Assembly (NCBI RefSeq): GCF_009735645.1
Contig: NZ_CP032550.1
Coordinates: 992,001 to 1,056,000 of the forward strand
Direction of reading: 5' to 3'
Length of the DNA stretch: 64,000 bases
Source: Microbacterium oryzae
GTDB taxonomy: Bacteria; Actinomycetota; Actinomycetes; Actinomycetales; Microbacteriaceae
Positions 8,632-17,259 of the stretch are shown here, piece after piece. Below the pieces are notes generated by a model, which was given only the letters and a program-made list of their open reading frames with translations, was not told the origin of the DNA and did no database searches. Both the position numbers and the translations under genes were made by a program. Position 1 is the first letter of the stretch. Each line of letters begins with the position of its first letter.

Positions 8632-10170
8632 TCACTCCGCCGGTCGGATCTGCTGGATGCTGACGATGACGAACTCGGCGGGTTTGAGGGGTGCGAACCC
8701 GACGAAGATGTTGACGATCCCACGGTCGATGTCCTCCTGCGGATTGCTGTCGCGGTCGCACTTCACGTAGTAGGCCTGGGCGGGAGTCGTGCCTTGGAAC
8801 GCTCCCTGCCTGAAGAGCCCGTTCATGAACGCACCCACGCTCAGCCGGATCTGCGACCACAGCGGCTCGTCGTTCGGCTCGAACACGACCCACTGCGTAC
8901 CTCGGTACAGGCTCTCCTCGATGTAGAGCGCTGTTCGACGCACTGAGAGGTACTTCCACTGATCCGCGAGAGCGTCGGCACCGCGCAGCGTGCGCGCCCC
9001 CCAGACGACGGCTCCCGTCGCAGGGAAGCTGCGCAGGCAGTTGACGGCTCGCGGGTTGAGCACGCCGTTCTCGCGATCGGTGAGATGCACGCCTAGCCTG
9101 CCCGCACCGGCGACCGTGGCCTCCTGTCCCGCCGGAGACTTCCAGAGCCCGCGCTCTCCGTCGATGCGCGCGATGACCCCCGCCACCGCTCCCGCGGGAG
9201 GGAACGGACGCGGACGGTTCTCCTGCAGGGGGTCCGCGAAGTCGATGCGGGGGAAGTACAGCGCCGCGTTCTCGCTCGGCGCCGCATGCGCCGCGACCGC
9301 GGCCGCGTCGATCGAGTTCGCTTCCGTCCAGCCCGGATCCGGGTCGACGAGCAGTATCGCTCGGCGGTCATGCGCGTAGGCGGCTGCCGTGTCCCACGTG
9401 GTCTTGTCGGGGAACACATCGGGAGCGAGCGGCGGGATGACGAGCAGGTTGAACAGGTCCGTCTTCTCCAGCGCCCAGAGCCCGCGCTTGGCGTCCTCGA
9501 GTGCAGTCCGGTCTGCGATGCTGCTGACCGTCAGGGCGTCGCCGTCGCTGCCGCCCTGGAGCTGTTCGTCCGTGGCCTCGTCCACCCGCCCGGACGGCGG
9601 TGCCGTCACCCGAACGAGTCGCGACTGCGCCGCGAGGACGTCTGAGACGAATCGCGGGCTTCCCGCGATGTGTGACAAACGCACGAATCGCTCGCTCGCG
9701 ACGACGGCGGGCCGGGTCGGGACGAGCGGTCCCGGGGCGAGCTCCTCGATCGTCAGGTGGAACACCGTCGAGTCTGCGTCGTCGTGCTTGACCGTGACGA
9801 CGAGCCGATCACCCCACTTTCCCGGATTCGCGGCGCGCAGCGTGAGGGCACTCGCACCCGACGCGGGCAACGTGACCGACGACGCCCCGTCACCGGTAGG
9901 CGGGGGGTCGTAGGCGCGCACGATGACGGCATCCACGCCGCCATTCTGGTAGTACTGCGCGACGGCATGCCCGAGGGGCGCCTCAGCCCACAGCCCGCCG
10001 AATCGACGCGTGAACTCGCCGAGCCCGTGAATGAGCACCGGTTCGTCGACGGGCCCGCGCCGAGCCCTGCCGACGAAGGCGGTGATGGACGTGGGAACGC
10101 CCGCGATGCTGCGGACGCCGGAATCGATCTCCTGGATGTAGACGCCCGGGTAGCTGACGGAGACAGGCAT
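8632..10170 (-). CDS. eCIS contractile tail sheath protein
   Basis: This 512-residue protein has the sheath hallmarks at both ends. The N-terminus reads VSYPGVYIQEIDSGVRSI followed by ITAFVGRARRGPV. The C-terminus contains FMNGLFRQGAFQGTTPAQAY, then VKCDRDSNPQEDIDRG and VGFAPLKPAEFVIVSIQQ. The sheath forms the outer contractile cylinder and its conserved C-terminal strand exchanges between subunits. The length is near that of phage and Pvc2-like sheaths. Only one sheath gene is present, unlike PVC/AFP loci with three, and this single-sheath plan is common in actinobacterial eCIS. The tube gene follows immediately and is translationally coupled. Confidence 0.93.
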   Translation of the reverse strand: MPVSVSYPGVYIQEIDSGVRSIAGVPTSITAFVGRARRGPVDEPVLIHGLGEFTRRFGGLWAEAPLGHAVAQYYQNGGVDAVIVRAYDPPPTGDGASSVTLPASGASALTLRAANPGKWGDRLVVTVKHDDADSTVFHLTIEELAPGPLVPTRPAVVASERFVRLSHIAGSPRFVSDVLAAQSRLVRVTAPPSGRVDEATDEQLQGGSDGDALTVSSIADRTALEDAKRGLWALEKTDLFNLLVIPPLAPDVFPDKTTWDTAAAYAHDRRAILLVDPDPGWTEANSIDAAAVAAHAAPSENAALYFPRIDFADPLQENRPRPFPPAGAVAGVIARIDGERGLWKSPAGQEATVAGAGRLGVHLTDRENGVLNPRAVNCLRSFPATGAVVWGARTLRGADALADQWKYLSVRRTALYIEESLYRGTQWVVFEPNDEPLWSQIRLSVGAFMNGLFRQGAFQGTTPAQAYYVKCDRDSNPQEDIDRGIVNIFVGFAPLKPAEFVIVSIQQIRPAE

Positions 10171-10194
10171 GGGTCATCCTTCCGTTCCTGCAGA

Positions 10195-10590
10195 TCACGG
10201 CGCCGGGTCGCGGCCGATGAGGATCTCGACGACGACGGCCTCGCTTCCGGCGTTCTTCAGCCACAGCTTGGCCGGCGACGCCGGAAGCAGTTCGACGGCG
10301 CTGGCGCCGATCAGGACGACAGGCGTCTTGAGATCGAAGACCTTGGTCGTCGAATCCGCCGGATCGGCGAAGGAGAATGTCACCTTGTCGCTGGTCGTGG
10401 ACGGTTTCAAGACCAGAAGCCTCACCTTGCCCGTCGCCGGGTCGGGCAGGAGGTCGACCGATTTCACGCTCGCCTTGGCGATCTCCCCATTGAAGGCGAC
10501 GAAGACCTCGGACCGCTCCTCGCCGCGCGCGCTGAGCTTCTGTCCTCCCACTACGGCCAACTCGAAGTACCAGCTCGCAGTCCACGCCAT
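10195..10590 (-). CDS. First gene of the eCIS operon, 131-aa protein of unknown function
   Basis: The start ATG at 10590 (MAWTASWYFEL) was chosen because a GAGGGGAG ribosome binding site lies 8-15 bases upstream; a longer in-frame start exists at 10653. The product is a soluble, beta-rich protein with FVAFNGEIAKASVKSVDLL and VVLIGASAVELLPASPAKLW segments. It has no Cys, no signal peptide and no membrane helix. It lies 24 bp upstream of the sheath gene and is the promoter-proximal member of the operon. I do not recognise the family. The strand-rich character would fit a small structural or decorating protein of the particle, but no motif supports a specific role. Confidence 0.7.
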   Translation of the reverse strand: MAWTASWYFELAVVGGQKLSARGEERSEVFVAFNGEIAKASVKSVDLLPDPATGKVRLLVLKPSTTSDKVTFSFADPADSTTKVFDLKTPVVLIGASAVELLPASPAKLWLKNAGSEAVVVEILIGRDPAP

Positions 10591-10746
10591 GACAGCCGAC
10601 TCCCCTCGTCGCCTCGTGTCCCGAAGACGTCCACCGCATGGGGTGGGGCGCACAGGTCATGATGAGCGCGACGGGGTCGACTCCGTAACCCGAATACGCA
10701 GAACTACGCATCGGCGCCGGCCGCGGCGGCGAGTATCTTGGGCGCC
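10591..10746. promoter_or_regulatory. Divergent control region of the eCIS operon and the LuxR-type gene, with TACGCA direct repeat
   Basis: This 156-bp gap separates the start of the minus-strand eCIS operon from the plus-strand LuxR-type gene, so both promoters must lie here or just inside the genes. Two identical half-sites TACGCA stand at 10695-10700 and 10705-10710, exactly 10 bp apart, one helical turn. Such phased direct repeats suit a dimeric HTH regulator. No strong -10/-35 pair could be assigned by eye. Control of the operon by the neighbouring regulator is inferred. Confidence 0.4.
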
Positions 10747-11544
10747 ATGGTGGGGGCCGCTGCGCGAGTCGCCGGCTGGATCGACGTTCTCGCGGACATC
10801 CTTTCCGAGCCGATCCGGGATTTTCCGCTAGGCGTGATCGGCCACGCCCTCGTCGAGACCTTCGCCGCGGATGCCGCATCTCGAACCTGGCGGACCCCAG
10901 AGGGTCGCGCCGAGTTCGCCGCTGTCGCGCGTCCGGGTGCGACGTTCGGCGGCCGCACGCTCGCCGAAGCGGGGTTGACGATCGCGGATGCCGCCAACTC
11001 CGAACTGCTGCAGCATCATCCGCTCCTGCGGTGGTACCGACTCACTCGGACGATCACTCCACAGACGATGGATCGGGTGCCGAAAGCGGTCTGCCTCACG
11101 TCACGCTCGGGCGAGGTCAGCGAACTCATGAGCGCGCACGGCCTGGCGCGTCAGCTTGCCATCCCGCTGTCCGCGTCCGAGAGAGATGGAGCTGCCGTGG
11201 TCCTGTGCCGCTGTCGGGGCGAGGACTTCAGCGACGAGGACCTCGAGGTCGCGACGCGCATCGCACCGCTCTTCCGCGCCCTTCGGACGCAAGTGGAGCT
11301 GCTTCGCGAGGTCCCGTCAGCCGGCCCTACGTCGGCGCTGAGCGATCGCGAGCTCGCCGTCTTGGCGCTCGTCGCCCGAGGCTGCACCGCGTTCGCTATC
11401 GCGTCGCAGCTGCAGTGCGCACCCCGCACCGTCGAGAAGCATCTCGAGCACGTCTACCGCAAGCTCGGCGTCTGCGACCGCGTGAGCGCGGTGCGCGTCG
11501 CGCACGCGACCGGCGTCCTGGGTCGACCCGCCGCGGCCCGCTGA
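10747..11544 (+). CDS. LuxR-family transcriptional regulator divergent from the eCIS operon
   Basis: The protein has 265 residues from ATG 10747; a TTG three codons earlier is also possible. The C-terminal about 65 residues are a GerE/LuxR-type helix-turn-helix (LSDRELAVLALVARG, then APRTVEKHLEHVYRKLGV). The N-terminal domain has a GAF-like outline ending in FSDEDLEVATRIAPLFRAL, and no receiver aspartate pattern is visible, so it is not a typical response regulator. LuxR-type genes beside sheath-first eCIS operons are seen in other actinobacteria. Autoregulation and control of the eCIS operon through the shared gap are likely but inferred. It is the last gene before the AT-richer region. Confidence 0.8.
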   Translation: MVGAAARVAGWIDVLADILSEPIRDFPLGVIGHALVETFAADAASRTWRTPEGRAEFAAVARPGATFGGRTLAEAGLTIADAANSELLQHHPLLRWYRLTRTITPQTMDRVPKAVCLTSRSGEVSELMSAHGLARQLAIPLSASERDGAAVVLCRCRGEDFSDEDLEVATRIAPLFRALRTQVELLREVPSAGPTSALSDRELAVLALVARGCTAFAIASQLQCAPRTVEKHLEHVYRKLGVCDRVSAVRVAHATGVLGRPAAAR

Positions 11545-12815
11545 CCTTCGATTGAGCTTGCGGGGCGAGGGACGCCACGGCTCAGAACCCCCGGAACGGC
11601 ACGCCTGCGCGCTGAACGCGACGCTGGAGTGGGCAGAGTCAGTTCCTTCCTAGGACGTGTAGCGTCCTACTCGTTTCGAGCACGCGCGCTGATATGTGAC
11701 GGTGCCAGTCGACTGCCACCACGATCATGAACAGCGCTCGGAAGCAGCTGCGTTCGTCAGTCTCGCGCACCGAGGTGGAGCGTGCAGAGCTCCTGCTCAT
11801 GGGAAGGAAGGCGGACCTGTGGTCGTCGAGTTCGAAGGGGATGGGCCTCGAGGACCTGGAGAGGTCGGCTGACCAGAGGGCCGAGCTGGCTTGTGTTGTC
11901 CCGACGATCTCCGCTCGTGCGATCTTCGCGGGGCGCCGATCGTCAGGAGGACGCCGTCGAAGTCTTCCGACCTCCGCCACGCCAGAGCATCCTGCAGGAC
12001 GACATGGAGGTGCTCTGAGCCGTTCATGGGATAGGGGGAAAGGCCGGGACCCAGGTCGCCGGACTTCCGGAGTCGCGCGCCGGACGTTGCCCAGCGCGAG
12101 AGCCTGTCGCCGCGACAGTACGCACCTCGAGGTCAGCGAGTCGTGACGGCAGTGATTTATGACGCAGGCGACGTCGGCTGTGGCACAGCCGACGGGCTGA
12201 CCAGCGCGAAGGACCGGGAGATGGTCGAGCCGAGCCGCGGCGGCGGAATTGCGATCTGGAGACCGGGCCGAGCCCCTCGAAGTGATGGGATGACAACTCT
12301 CGCGTCTTGACGATCTAAATGCCGGACCGCCATCACGCCCCAGGGATCCGAGTCAAGGCCGGCCGTCGACCTCAGACCCACTGGCGAGGGCTCAGTTCAG
12401 GTGCGATGATCGCGCCTATCACTGCAGACGCGAGACTTTCGCACCGCGGGCGACTCTGCAACGCAGGAACCGAATGAACGGGAATGGCGCGCCGATCTGG
12501 CTGCGTCGACTGGGAGGTCACGATGCCCGACGGGCCAATCTCCTCGGCAGATGCAGCGGCTGCTATGCCCCCGAGTTCCAAGTATCCACCGCGCGCCCGG
12601 CCGTTCCCAAATAGGCGACGCGTGAGCTTGCCGGTGCGAGTGGGACCACCCGCGCGCAGACGCGGGATAAACCTCCCCTTTGACATCCCCCTCGCGCGCG
12701 GCGCGACGGGCAACCACGCGGGCTTCGGAAGCCATTGCCGCGCTGCCATCGACTCGAATGTTCGATCGACGGAGCCGAAGCTTCCGGCCAGAAACGGCAT
12801 GGATCGTTCTGCACC
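11545..12815. other. About 1.27 kb with no convincing gene; possible degraded coding remnants
   Basis: The longest open frames here (for example 11727-12146 plus, 12372-12917 minus) have unlikely composition, many Ser/Arg/Cys, and lack the third-position GC pattern of the flanking genes. A short stretch ending at 12018 in the plus frame (DRQEDAVEVFRPPPRQSILQ) reads like the end of a real protein but has no intact upstream frame. The base composition becomes AT-richer towards the right. This may be decayed insertion material at the edge of the integrated element. No RNA gene or strong terminator was recognised. Confidence 0.4.
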
Positions 12816-13877
12816 ATGAGTGAGTCGATAGATGCAAATGCGATGCAAGACCAGCGCGGAGTATCCGCGCATGCTCGGGGCACGTCGACCGCGCCATTCC
12901 GCGCCAGACAGATGCAAGCGGACAGGATGGCTCAGACCGCCACCCGGTGGGCAATCGGTGCGCTCGCGGGCGCGAATCTTCCGATGCCGGTATCGAAATA
13001 CAAGCTCGACAAGCTTTGGGCGGGTGGCGCCCTCTTCAGCCTCCTGAATCAGGAGGCATGGGTCGCGAGGGACGCCACCGCTTACGGACTAGGGCTTACC
13101 GTGGGCTTGCCCATCGGCAAGATCGGAAGCCACACGGTCGAGTTGCCCACTCGAAGCGTCTCCGTGGATGTGTCCTACGAACAATTCGAGGCGCCGAAAC
13201 CCCTGCGTTTTGCGGACTTCAATGGCATGTCCTTTCGATTTACCACGGCCACCCTCGGGCTCATAGGAGGATATACGCGGTCGTACCTCACTCTGTGGGA
13301 CGGACCGCCCTACTTCGGAGACCAAGTCGCGTACGTGGCTTTCGGGGATTGGGGGTTTGCGCTCCTGCCCGGCGGAAGCGTCGTGCACGGCCGTATGCAA
13401 GTTCTCGACAGCGGGTCAATATACGGGACGCCAGCCGTTCCACGGATGATGCCACCGCTCAACCGCGACGATCCCCTTCCCGAACCATTCCGGTACATGC
13501 AGATTGCGGCAAAGGAAGGACCATCGATCCGATTGCCAGGTGACACGCTTTTCGATTTTGACAAGTCCGCGGTTCGGAGGGAGGCTGAACCAGAGTTACT
13601 ATACTTGCTCGACCTCCTGAACAATCGGCGCAAATACGCCGTCACTATCGAAGGCCATACTGACTTGACTGGCACAAGCGCGTACAACCGCGACCTTTCG
13701 CTGCGACGCGCGGCCTCTGTGAAGCGATGGCTACTCGAGCGGAAGGCAGAGGGCGCAAAGGACTATCGAGTCATCGGATACGGGGAGTCGCGTCCCATCG
13801 CTTCAAACCGCACGCGTGCGGGTCGCGCATTGAACCGCCGTGTGACGGTCACCGGCAGTTGGAATTTGGTCGGATAG
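12816..13877 (+). CDS. OmpA-family C-terminal domain protein without signal peptide
   Basis: The protein has 353 residues from ATG 12816 (MSESIDANAM); other in-frame starts lie upstream. The C-terminal about 115 residues are a clear OmpA/MotB peptidoglycan-binding domain: LFDFDKSAVR, VTIEGHTDLTGTSAYNRDLS, RRAASVKRWL, and a GYGESRPIASN...R.LNRRV ending. The N-terminal about 230 residues contain glycine-rich hydrophobic and beta-strand segments (for example YTRSYLTLWDGPPYFGDQVA) and no export signal at the true start. A monoderm actinobacterium has no outer membrane, so the usual OmpA role does not apply. Binding of peptidoglycan, in the host or after delivery into a target, is possible. It converges on the 878-residue gene. 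Codon use is AT-richer than that of the flanking core genes. Confidence 0.75.
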   Translation: MSESIDANAMQDQRGVSAHARGTSTAPFRARQMQADRMAQTATRWAIGALAGANLPMPVSKYKLDKLWAGGALFSLLNQEAWVARDATAYGLGLTVGLPIGKIGSHTVELPTRSVSVDVSYEQFEAPKPLRFADFNGMSFRFTTATLGLIGGYTRSYLTLWDGPPYFGDQVAYVAFGDWGFALLPGGSVVHGRMQVLDSGSIYGTPAVPRMMPPLNRDDPLPEPFRYMQIAAKEGPSIRLPGDTLFDFDKSAVRREAEPELLYLLDLLNNRRKYAVTIEGHTDLTGTSAYNRDLSLRRAASVKRWLLERKAEGAKDYRVIGYGESRPIASNRTRAGRALNRRVTVTGSWNLVG

Positions 13878-14022
13878 TCAGTGCCTTCGGCGGCGATTCC
13901 TTCCGAGCAGGCGGAGCGCGGCACGATGAATCGACGACCCGTAGGTGTGGACGCATCGCTACCGCCGATCGTCACACTCGACACGCTTGCTCATCTGGTC
14001 CAAGGCTTGTGTTGCTCGATCT

Positions 14023-16659
14023 CTACCCGTTCGAGTCCGGCGGCACCGTGCGGAGATTCACGGTGATGGCTGGGGTCTGCGGTGATGATGGATCGTCGAA
14101 CAGGTTGGACTGGAGGCGCGCCTCGAGACGATCCGCCTCCGCCTCCGCCTGCCTGGCTGAGGCTCCTTGGAGACGCAGGTCGATTTTGCGGCTTCGATGC
14201 ACGTAGTCTTCACAGGCATCGCATTCGCCGACAGTGGCCTCAAGCACCTGTCCAGATGACGGCACAGAGATCAGGACGGGGACCGACTGAAAGTTCGCGA
14301 TATCCGTCTCGAGGTCAGCGACCAGTTTCTGAAGCTCGACCTCAGGCACGGCCGTCAGATCTGCGAGCGGGAAGGCGACGTCCTGACCCTGAAATCCAAT
14401 GATCCGGTTCTCGACTACCGCGGACAAACCCACCGCGTTCAAGCGATCGATGCGTTGCTCGAAGGACTCCTTCGCCCAGATCGCCTGGTTGTAATGCATC
14501 CAGTTCGCTTCGAGGTGACAGGCTAGCCTTTGGAAGTCCACAGTCGCCTCCGCAACGTCGACCGCCGCCGGCGCGGCTATCTCGGCGAAGTCCACTACCG
14601 GAAGGGTTCGCAGGGCGAGAGAGGCGTCACGCATCGCTATACGCAACCCCGCGTCATCGATGTCCTCAATGGGCGTCAAGTTCCTCCATCCCACTGGATC
14701 AGGGATCTCTGCGTCGGATGGAGCCTCGGGCTCAAAGCTGCCCAGACGGTTGTTAAGTTCGTCGTACGCGGGAGAGTACGCGCGCGGAGGCACTGCCGCC
14801 GGCACCACTGCCAACAATGCACGTATAGCCTCCGCCGGGTTCCGCCCGGAAGCAATATCGTCGGCGAACCGGTCGAAAGCTAGCCTGAACGTCTGCGGAA
14901 GCCGGAACCACGTCCAGATGTGTTCAATCTGCAACGCCGTGAGCTTCGACCTGACAACCCATTCGTTGCCGTACCCATAGTCCTCGATGGCGGCATCCAT
15001 AGCAGCTACGGCGCCGCGCAATGCGCCGTATGCGTCAGCGATGACCTGCGCATGTGGTCCCAACTGCGCCCCGGTAAGATCAAGTCGCTCCGCGCGACGA
15101 TGCGCTTCCACAGCTTCCTCCTCTTGAAAGATCCTGAGGGCGCGCGCCGCAGCGAAGCCAGCCAAGAAGACTCGGTCCAGGAGAGACTGGCGCAGTGTTC
15201 CTTCGTGACACAGCACGGCGTCCGCCGTGAATCGGATACGGGGATATCTAATGAGGACACATGGCTGCACCGAGCTAGGAGCGGTGCGCACCATGTAGTT
15301 CGCATAGATTTCGAAGTAGTGACAGTTGAGCGTGTGACAGCGGTTGGTGTTCTCTATGACCCGAATTTGCTTCTCTTCACGGCCGATATCTCGGGACGAT
15401 TCGATCTTAAGTTTGCGGTTGATTTTCAGAACTGAGGACGCCTCGACTACGTCGTCACGAATGTCTTCCGCGGTCTTCTGCATTCGAGACTTCGCCTCAC
15501 TCGTGTTCTCGACGCCGAGCGAGATCGGGAATTTCGGGATCGGAATAGTCCCTCCGGCCTTAACCTCCGTGTTGTTGTTTGAGGCGTACTCCTGAACGAC
15601 TGTTAGCGAATCCCGTTGCGTGTGCTTTTCCGACGAGCGTACCTCCGACTCCAACGCGATCTCTGACTCCGAGTGCGTCGTTGTCTTATCCCAACTGTGG
15701 ATTTCAACCGTCAATCGTTCGCCTGGTGCAAGACTAAGGCTGCCGATGAGCTCGCCTCGGGTATACCCGACCGGCGTCCATGCTTGCACGTAATTCGTGC
15801 ACATTGCGACACGCGGATGAGGAGTGTTCAGGGCCTGGAACGCAGTCGGGAATGCCACGCCTGCGACCGCATCGGCCAGGCCGGCGGCGTCAACCAACCC
15901 TGAAGCCAACGGGCGTAGGGACATCGGAGCGCCCATCGAGGCGACAATGCTCTGCGCAGCGGTACGGGCAAGTGCGTCAACCATCTTCGGGCGGGCGAGC
16001 TCATATAGGTCGAGCAGATCGTCATCCGAGAGGGATTCGACCTGGCGGCTCGAGATCAATCTGTCAGCCCCAAATGCGCCAGATTTCCATTGGGAAGATG
16101 AGAGAGTACGCCTCACCCGACGAGCAATGACCGCTCTGTCGCTTCCATCCTCGATTTCGGGAAACTGTTTAAGCCAGCGACGTGCGAACTCTTTGGCGAA
16201 CTCGGCTCGCTGCTTCGCTCGGTCTGCGTTGCGCTCCTTCGCTTTGTGACTTGGGGGAGCCTCCATCGAGCGGACAGATTGGGTAGGTGGTTCCATCGGC
16301 AGAGGTGCCTCCTCGGGGGGCGCCATGACTTCAACCGCCTCGGGAGTTGCTTCGAGAACTTCGGCAGTAACGGCTGGCTCCGCCGAAGGCGGCGTCGTCT
16401 CTCCCACTGCGGCAATTCCGCCCTCTGCCCCAGCGAGCCTGCGACGGGAAAGGGAAGAAGTAGCCGAGCGTCGGAGAATGAGATACCTATCAGCGCGGCC
16501 ACTCTTCGACTCACTGAACAAGGTGACCTGAGTAAACCTGATGTAGTGGCTGCCGCGGTCCGGAGTCAGGGTCTTCTCACAGGATTCGAGGGGACTGGGC
16601 TCGTAGGTGGCGCCGTCAACGGCTGCAGCTAGGTCCTTCGGAGAAACGACATTCACCAT
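14023..16659 (-). CDS. Large protein (878 aa) of unknown function, partner of the OmpA-domain gene
   Basis: No family name can be given. Residues about 80-135 are Pro/Glu/Ala-rich and likely disordered. Residues about 140-280 are helical. Residues about 290-480 look like a beta-rich domain with APGERLTVEIHSWDK, a run of Ser/Thr/Glu strands, and NRCHTLNCHYFEIYANY followed by CVLIRYPRIRF. The rest is mostly helical, with a late ATVGECDACEDY segment and a charged coiled tail. It has no signal peptide or membrane helix. From memory, large soluble proteins with a similar SWD and NRCHTLN pattern occur elsewhere in bacteria, some near OmpA-domain genes. Composition is AT-richer than the core genome. 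It ends 145 bp from the convergent OmpA-domain gene, which contains no gene. Confidence 0.75.
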   Translation of the reverse strand: MVNVVSPKDLAAAVDGATYEPSPLESCEKTLTPDRGSHYIRFTQVTLFSESKSGRADRYLILRRSATSSLSRRRLAGAEGGIAAVGETTPPSAEPAVTAEVLEATPEAVEVMAPPEEAPLPMEPPTQSVRSMEAPPSHKAKERNADRAKQRAEFAKEFARRWLKQFPEIEDGSDRAVIARRVRRTLSSSQWKSGAFGADRLISSRQVESLSDDDLLDLYELARPKMVDALARTAAQSIVASMGAPMSLRPLASGLVDAAGLADAVAGVAFPTAFQALNTPHPRVAMCTNYVQAWTPVGYTRGELIGSLSLAPGERLTVEIHSWDKTTTHSESEIALESEVRSSEKHTQRDSLTVVQEYASNNNTEVKAGGTIPIPKFPISLGVENTSEAKSRMQKTAEDIRDDVVEASSVLKINRKLKIESSRDIGREEKQIRVIENTNRCHTLNCHYFEIYANYMVRTAPSSVQPCVLIRYPRIRFTADAVLCHEGTLRQSLLDRVFLAGFAAARALRIFQEEEAVEAHRRAERLDLTGAQLGPHAQVIADAYGALRGAVAAMDAAIEDYGYGNEWVVRSKLTALQIEHIWTWFRLPQTFRLAFDRFADDIASGRNPAEAIRALLAVVPAAVPPRAYSPAYDELNNRLGSFEPEAPSDAEIPDPVGWRNLTPIEDIDDAGLRIAMRDASLALRTLPVVDFAEIAAPAAVDVAEATVDFQRLACHLEANWMHYNQAIWAKESFEQRIDRLNAVGLSAVVENRIIGFQGQDVAFPLADLTAVPEVELQKLVADLETDIANFQSVPVLISVPSSGQVLEATVGECDACEDYVHRSRKIDLRLQGASARQAEAEADRLEARLQSNLFDDPSSPQTPAITVNLRTVPPDSNG

Positions 16660-17259
16660 GTCCGCACCGCCAACTGGGTCGTTTGTTTGAGGAACGATTC
16701 ACGCGTGACCGGATTGCGCTGCGGGTCCGAGGTCGGTGAGGGCCTTGGGTCGCTTCTTCTTTGCGGGTTCGCCTGGAGTTCCTCGCTACGCAGATGGTCC
16801 CACCGAGACTCCGTCTGCGCTAGATCTTGAAGCATCGTTCGTTACCGGTTTCACCGGTCAAGTTGGCGCGACTACGCCCCGCGGTTGCAGGCGCCTCCAC
16901 GTTCCCTGTGCCGTTGAGAGGCTCCCGAACGCGTTAGGGGCCGGGAGGCCCTTCGCGGATCGCTCCCGGCGCGGGAAGACGGATGGAAAGCGGTGGGCTA
17001 CACAACGAGAAATCGTTCGACGATGTCTGCGAACAACATCCCGGCTCTGAAAGTTTCTGGCGCCACGGCCATCACGAACTCAGAGAGTACCGCCATCGTC
17101 GACGATGCGAGTGGCAGGGTTCGCGCGTACATGACACAGGGCCTTATCGACCCGGCGACGCGCCTGGACTTAGACTCGCCGCTGCCCCGACTCCGTGGGC
17201 CGCCCCCACAAACGCGATCGCGGTCACGCGCCCGGCCGCGCGGTCCACGAAGAAGGCTC
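16660..17259. other. 600-bp gap between the 878-aa gene and the integrase; possible short truncated frame at 17023
   Basis: No gene is convincing. The best candidate is a plus-strand frame starting MSANNIPALKVSGATAITN at 17023. It reads plausibly for about 50 residues (ending near PATRLDLD at 17172) and then runs into Arg/Pro-rich nonsense antisense to the integrase 3' end. It could be the truncated N-terminus of a gene lost by recombination, or chance. The promoter of the 878-residue gene must lie in the left part of this stretch. No tRNA-like or att-like repeat was recognised. Confidence 0.3.

Noticed and set aside
11727..12146. 139-residue plus-strand open frame
   Set aside because: No motif, unlikely Ser/Arg-rich composition, no ribosome site, and a competing frame on the other strand. 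It was described only as part of an unexplained stretch.
12816..13877. True outer-membrane OmpA porin
   Set aside because: The N-terminus lacks a signal peptide and a beta-barrel repeat pattern, and the host appears to be a monoderm actinobacterium. Only the peptidoglycan-binding domain is supported.
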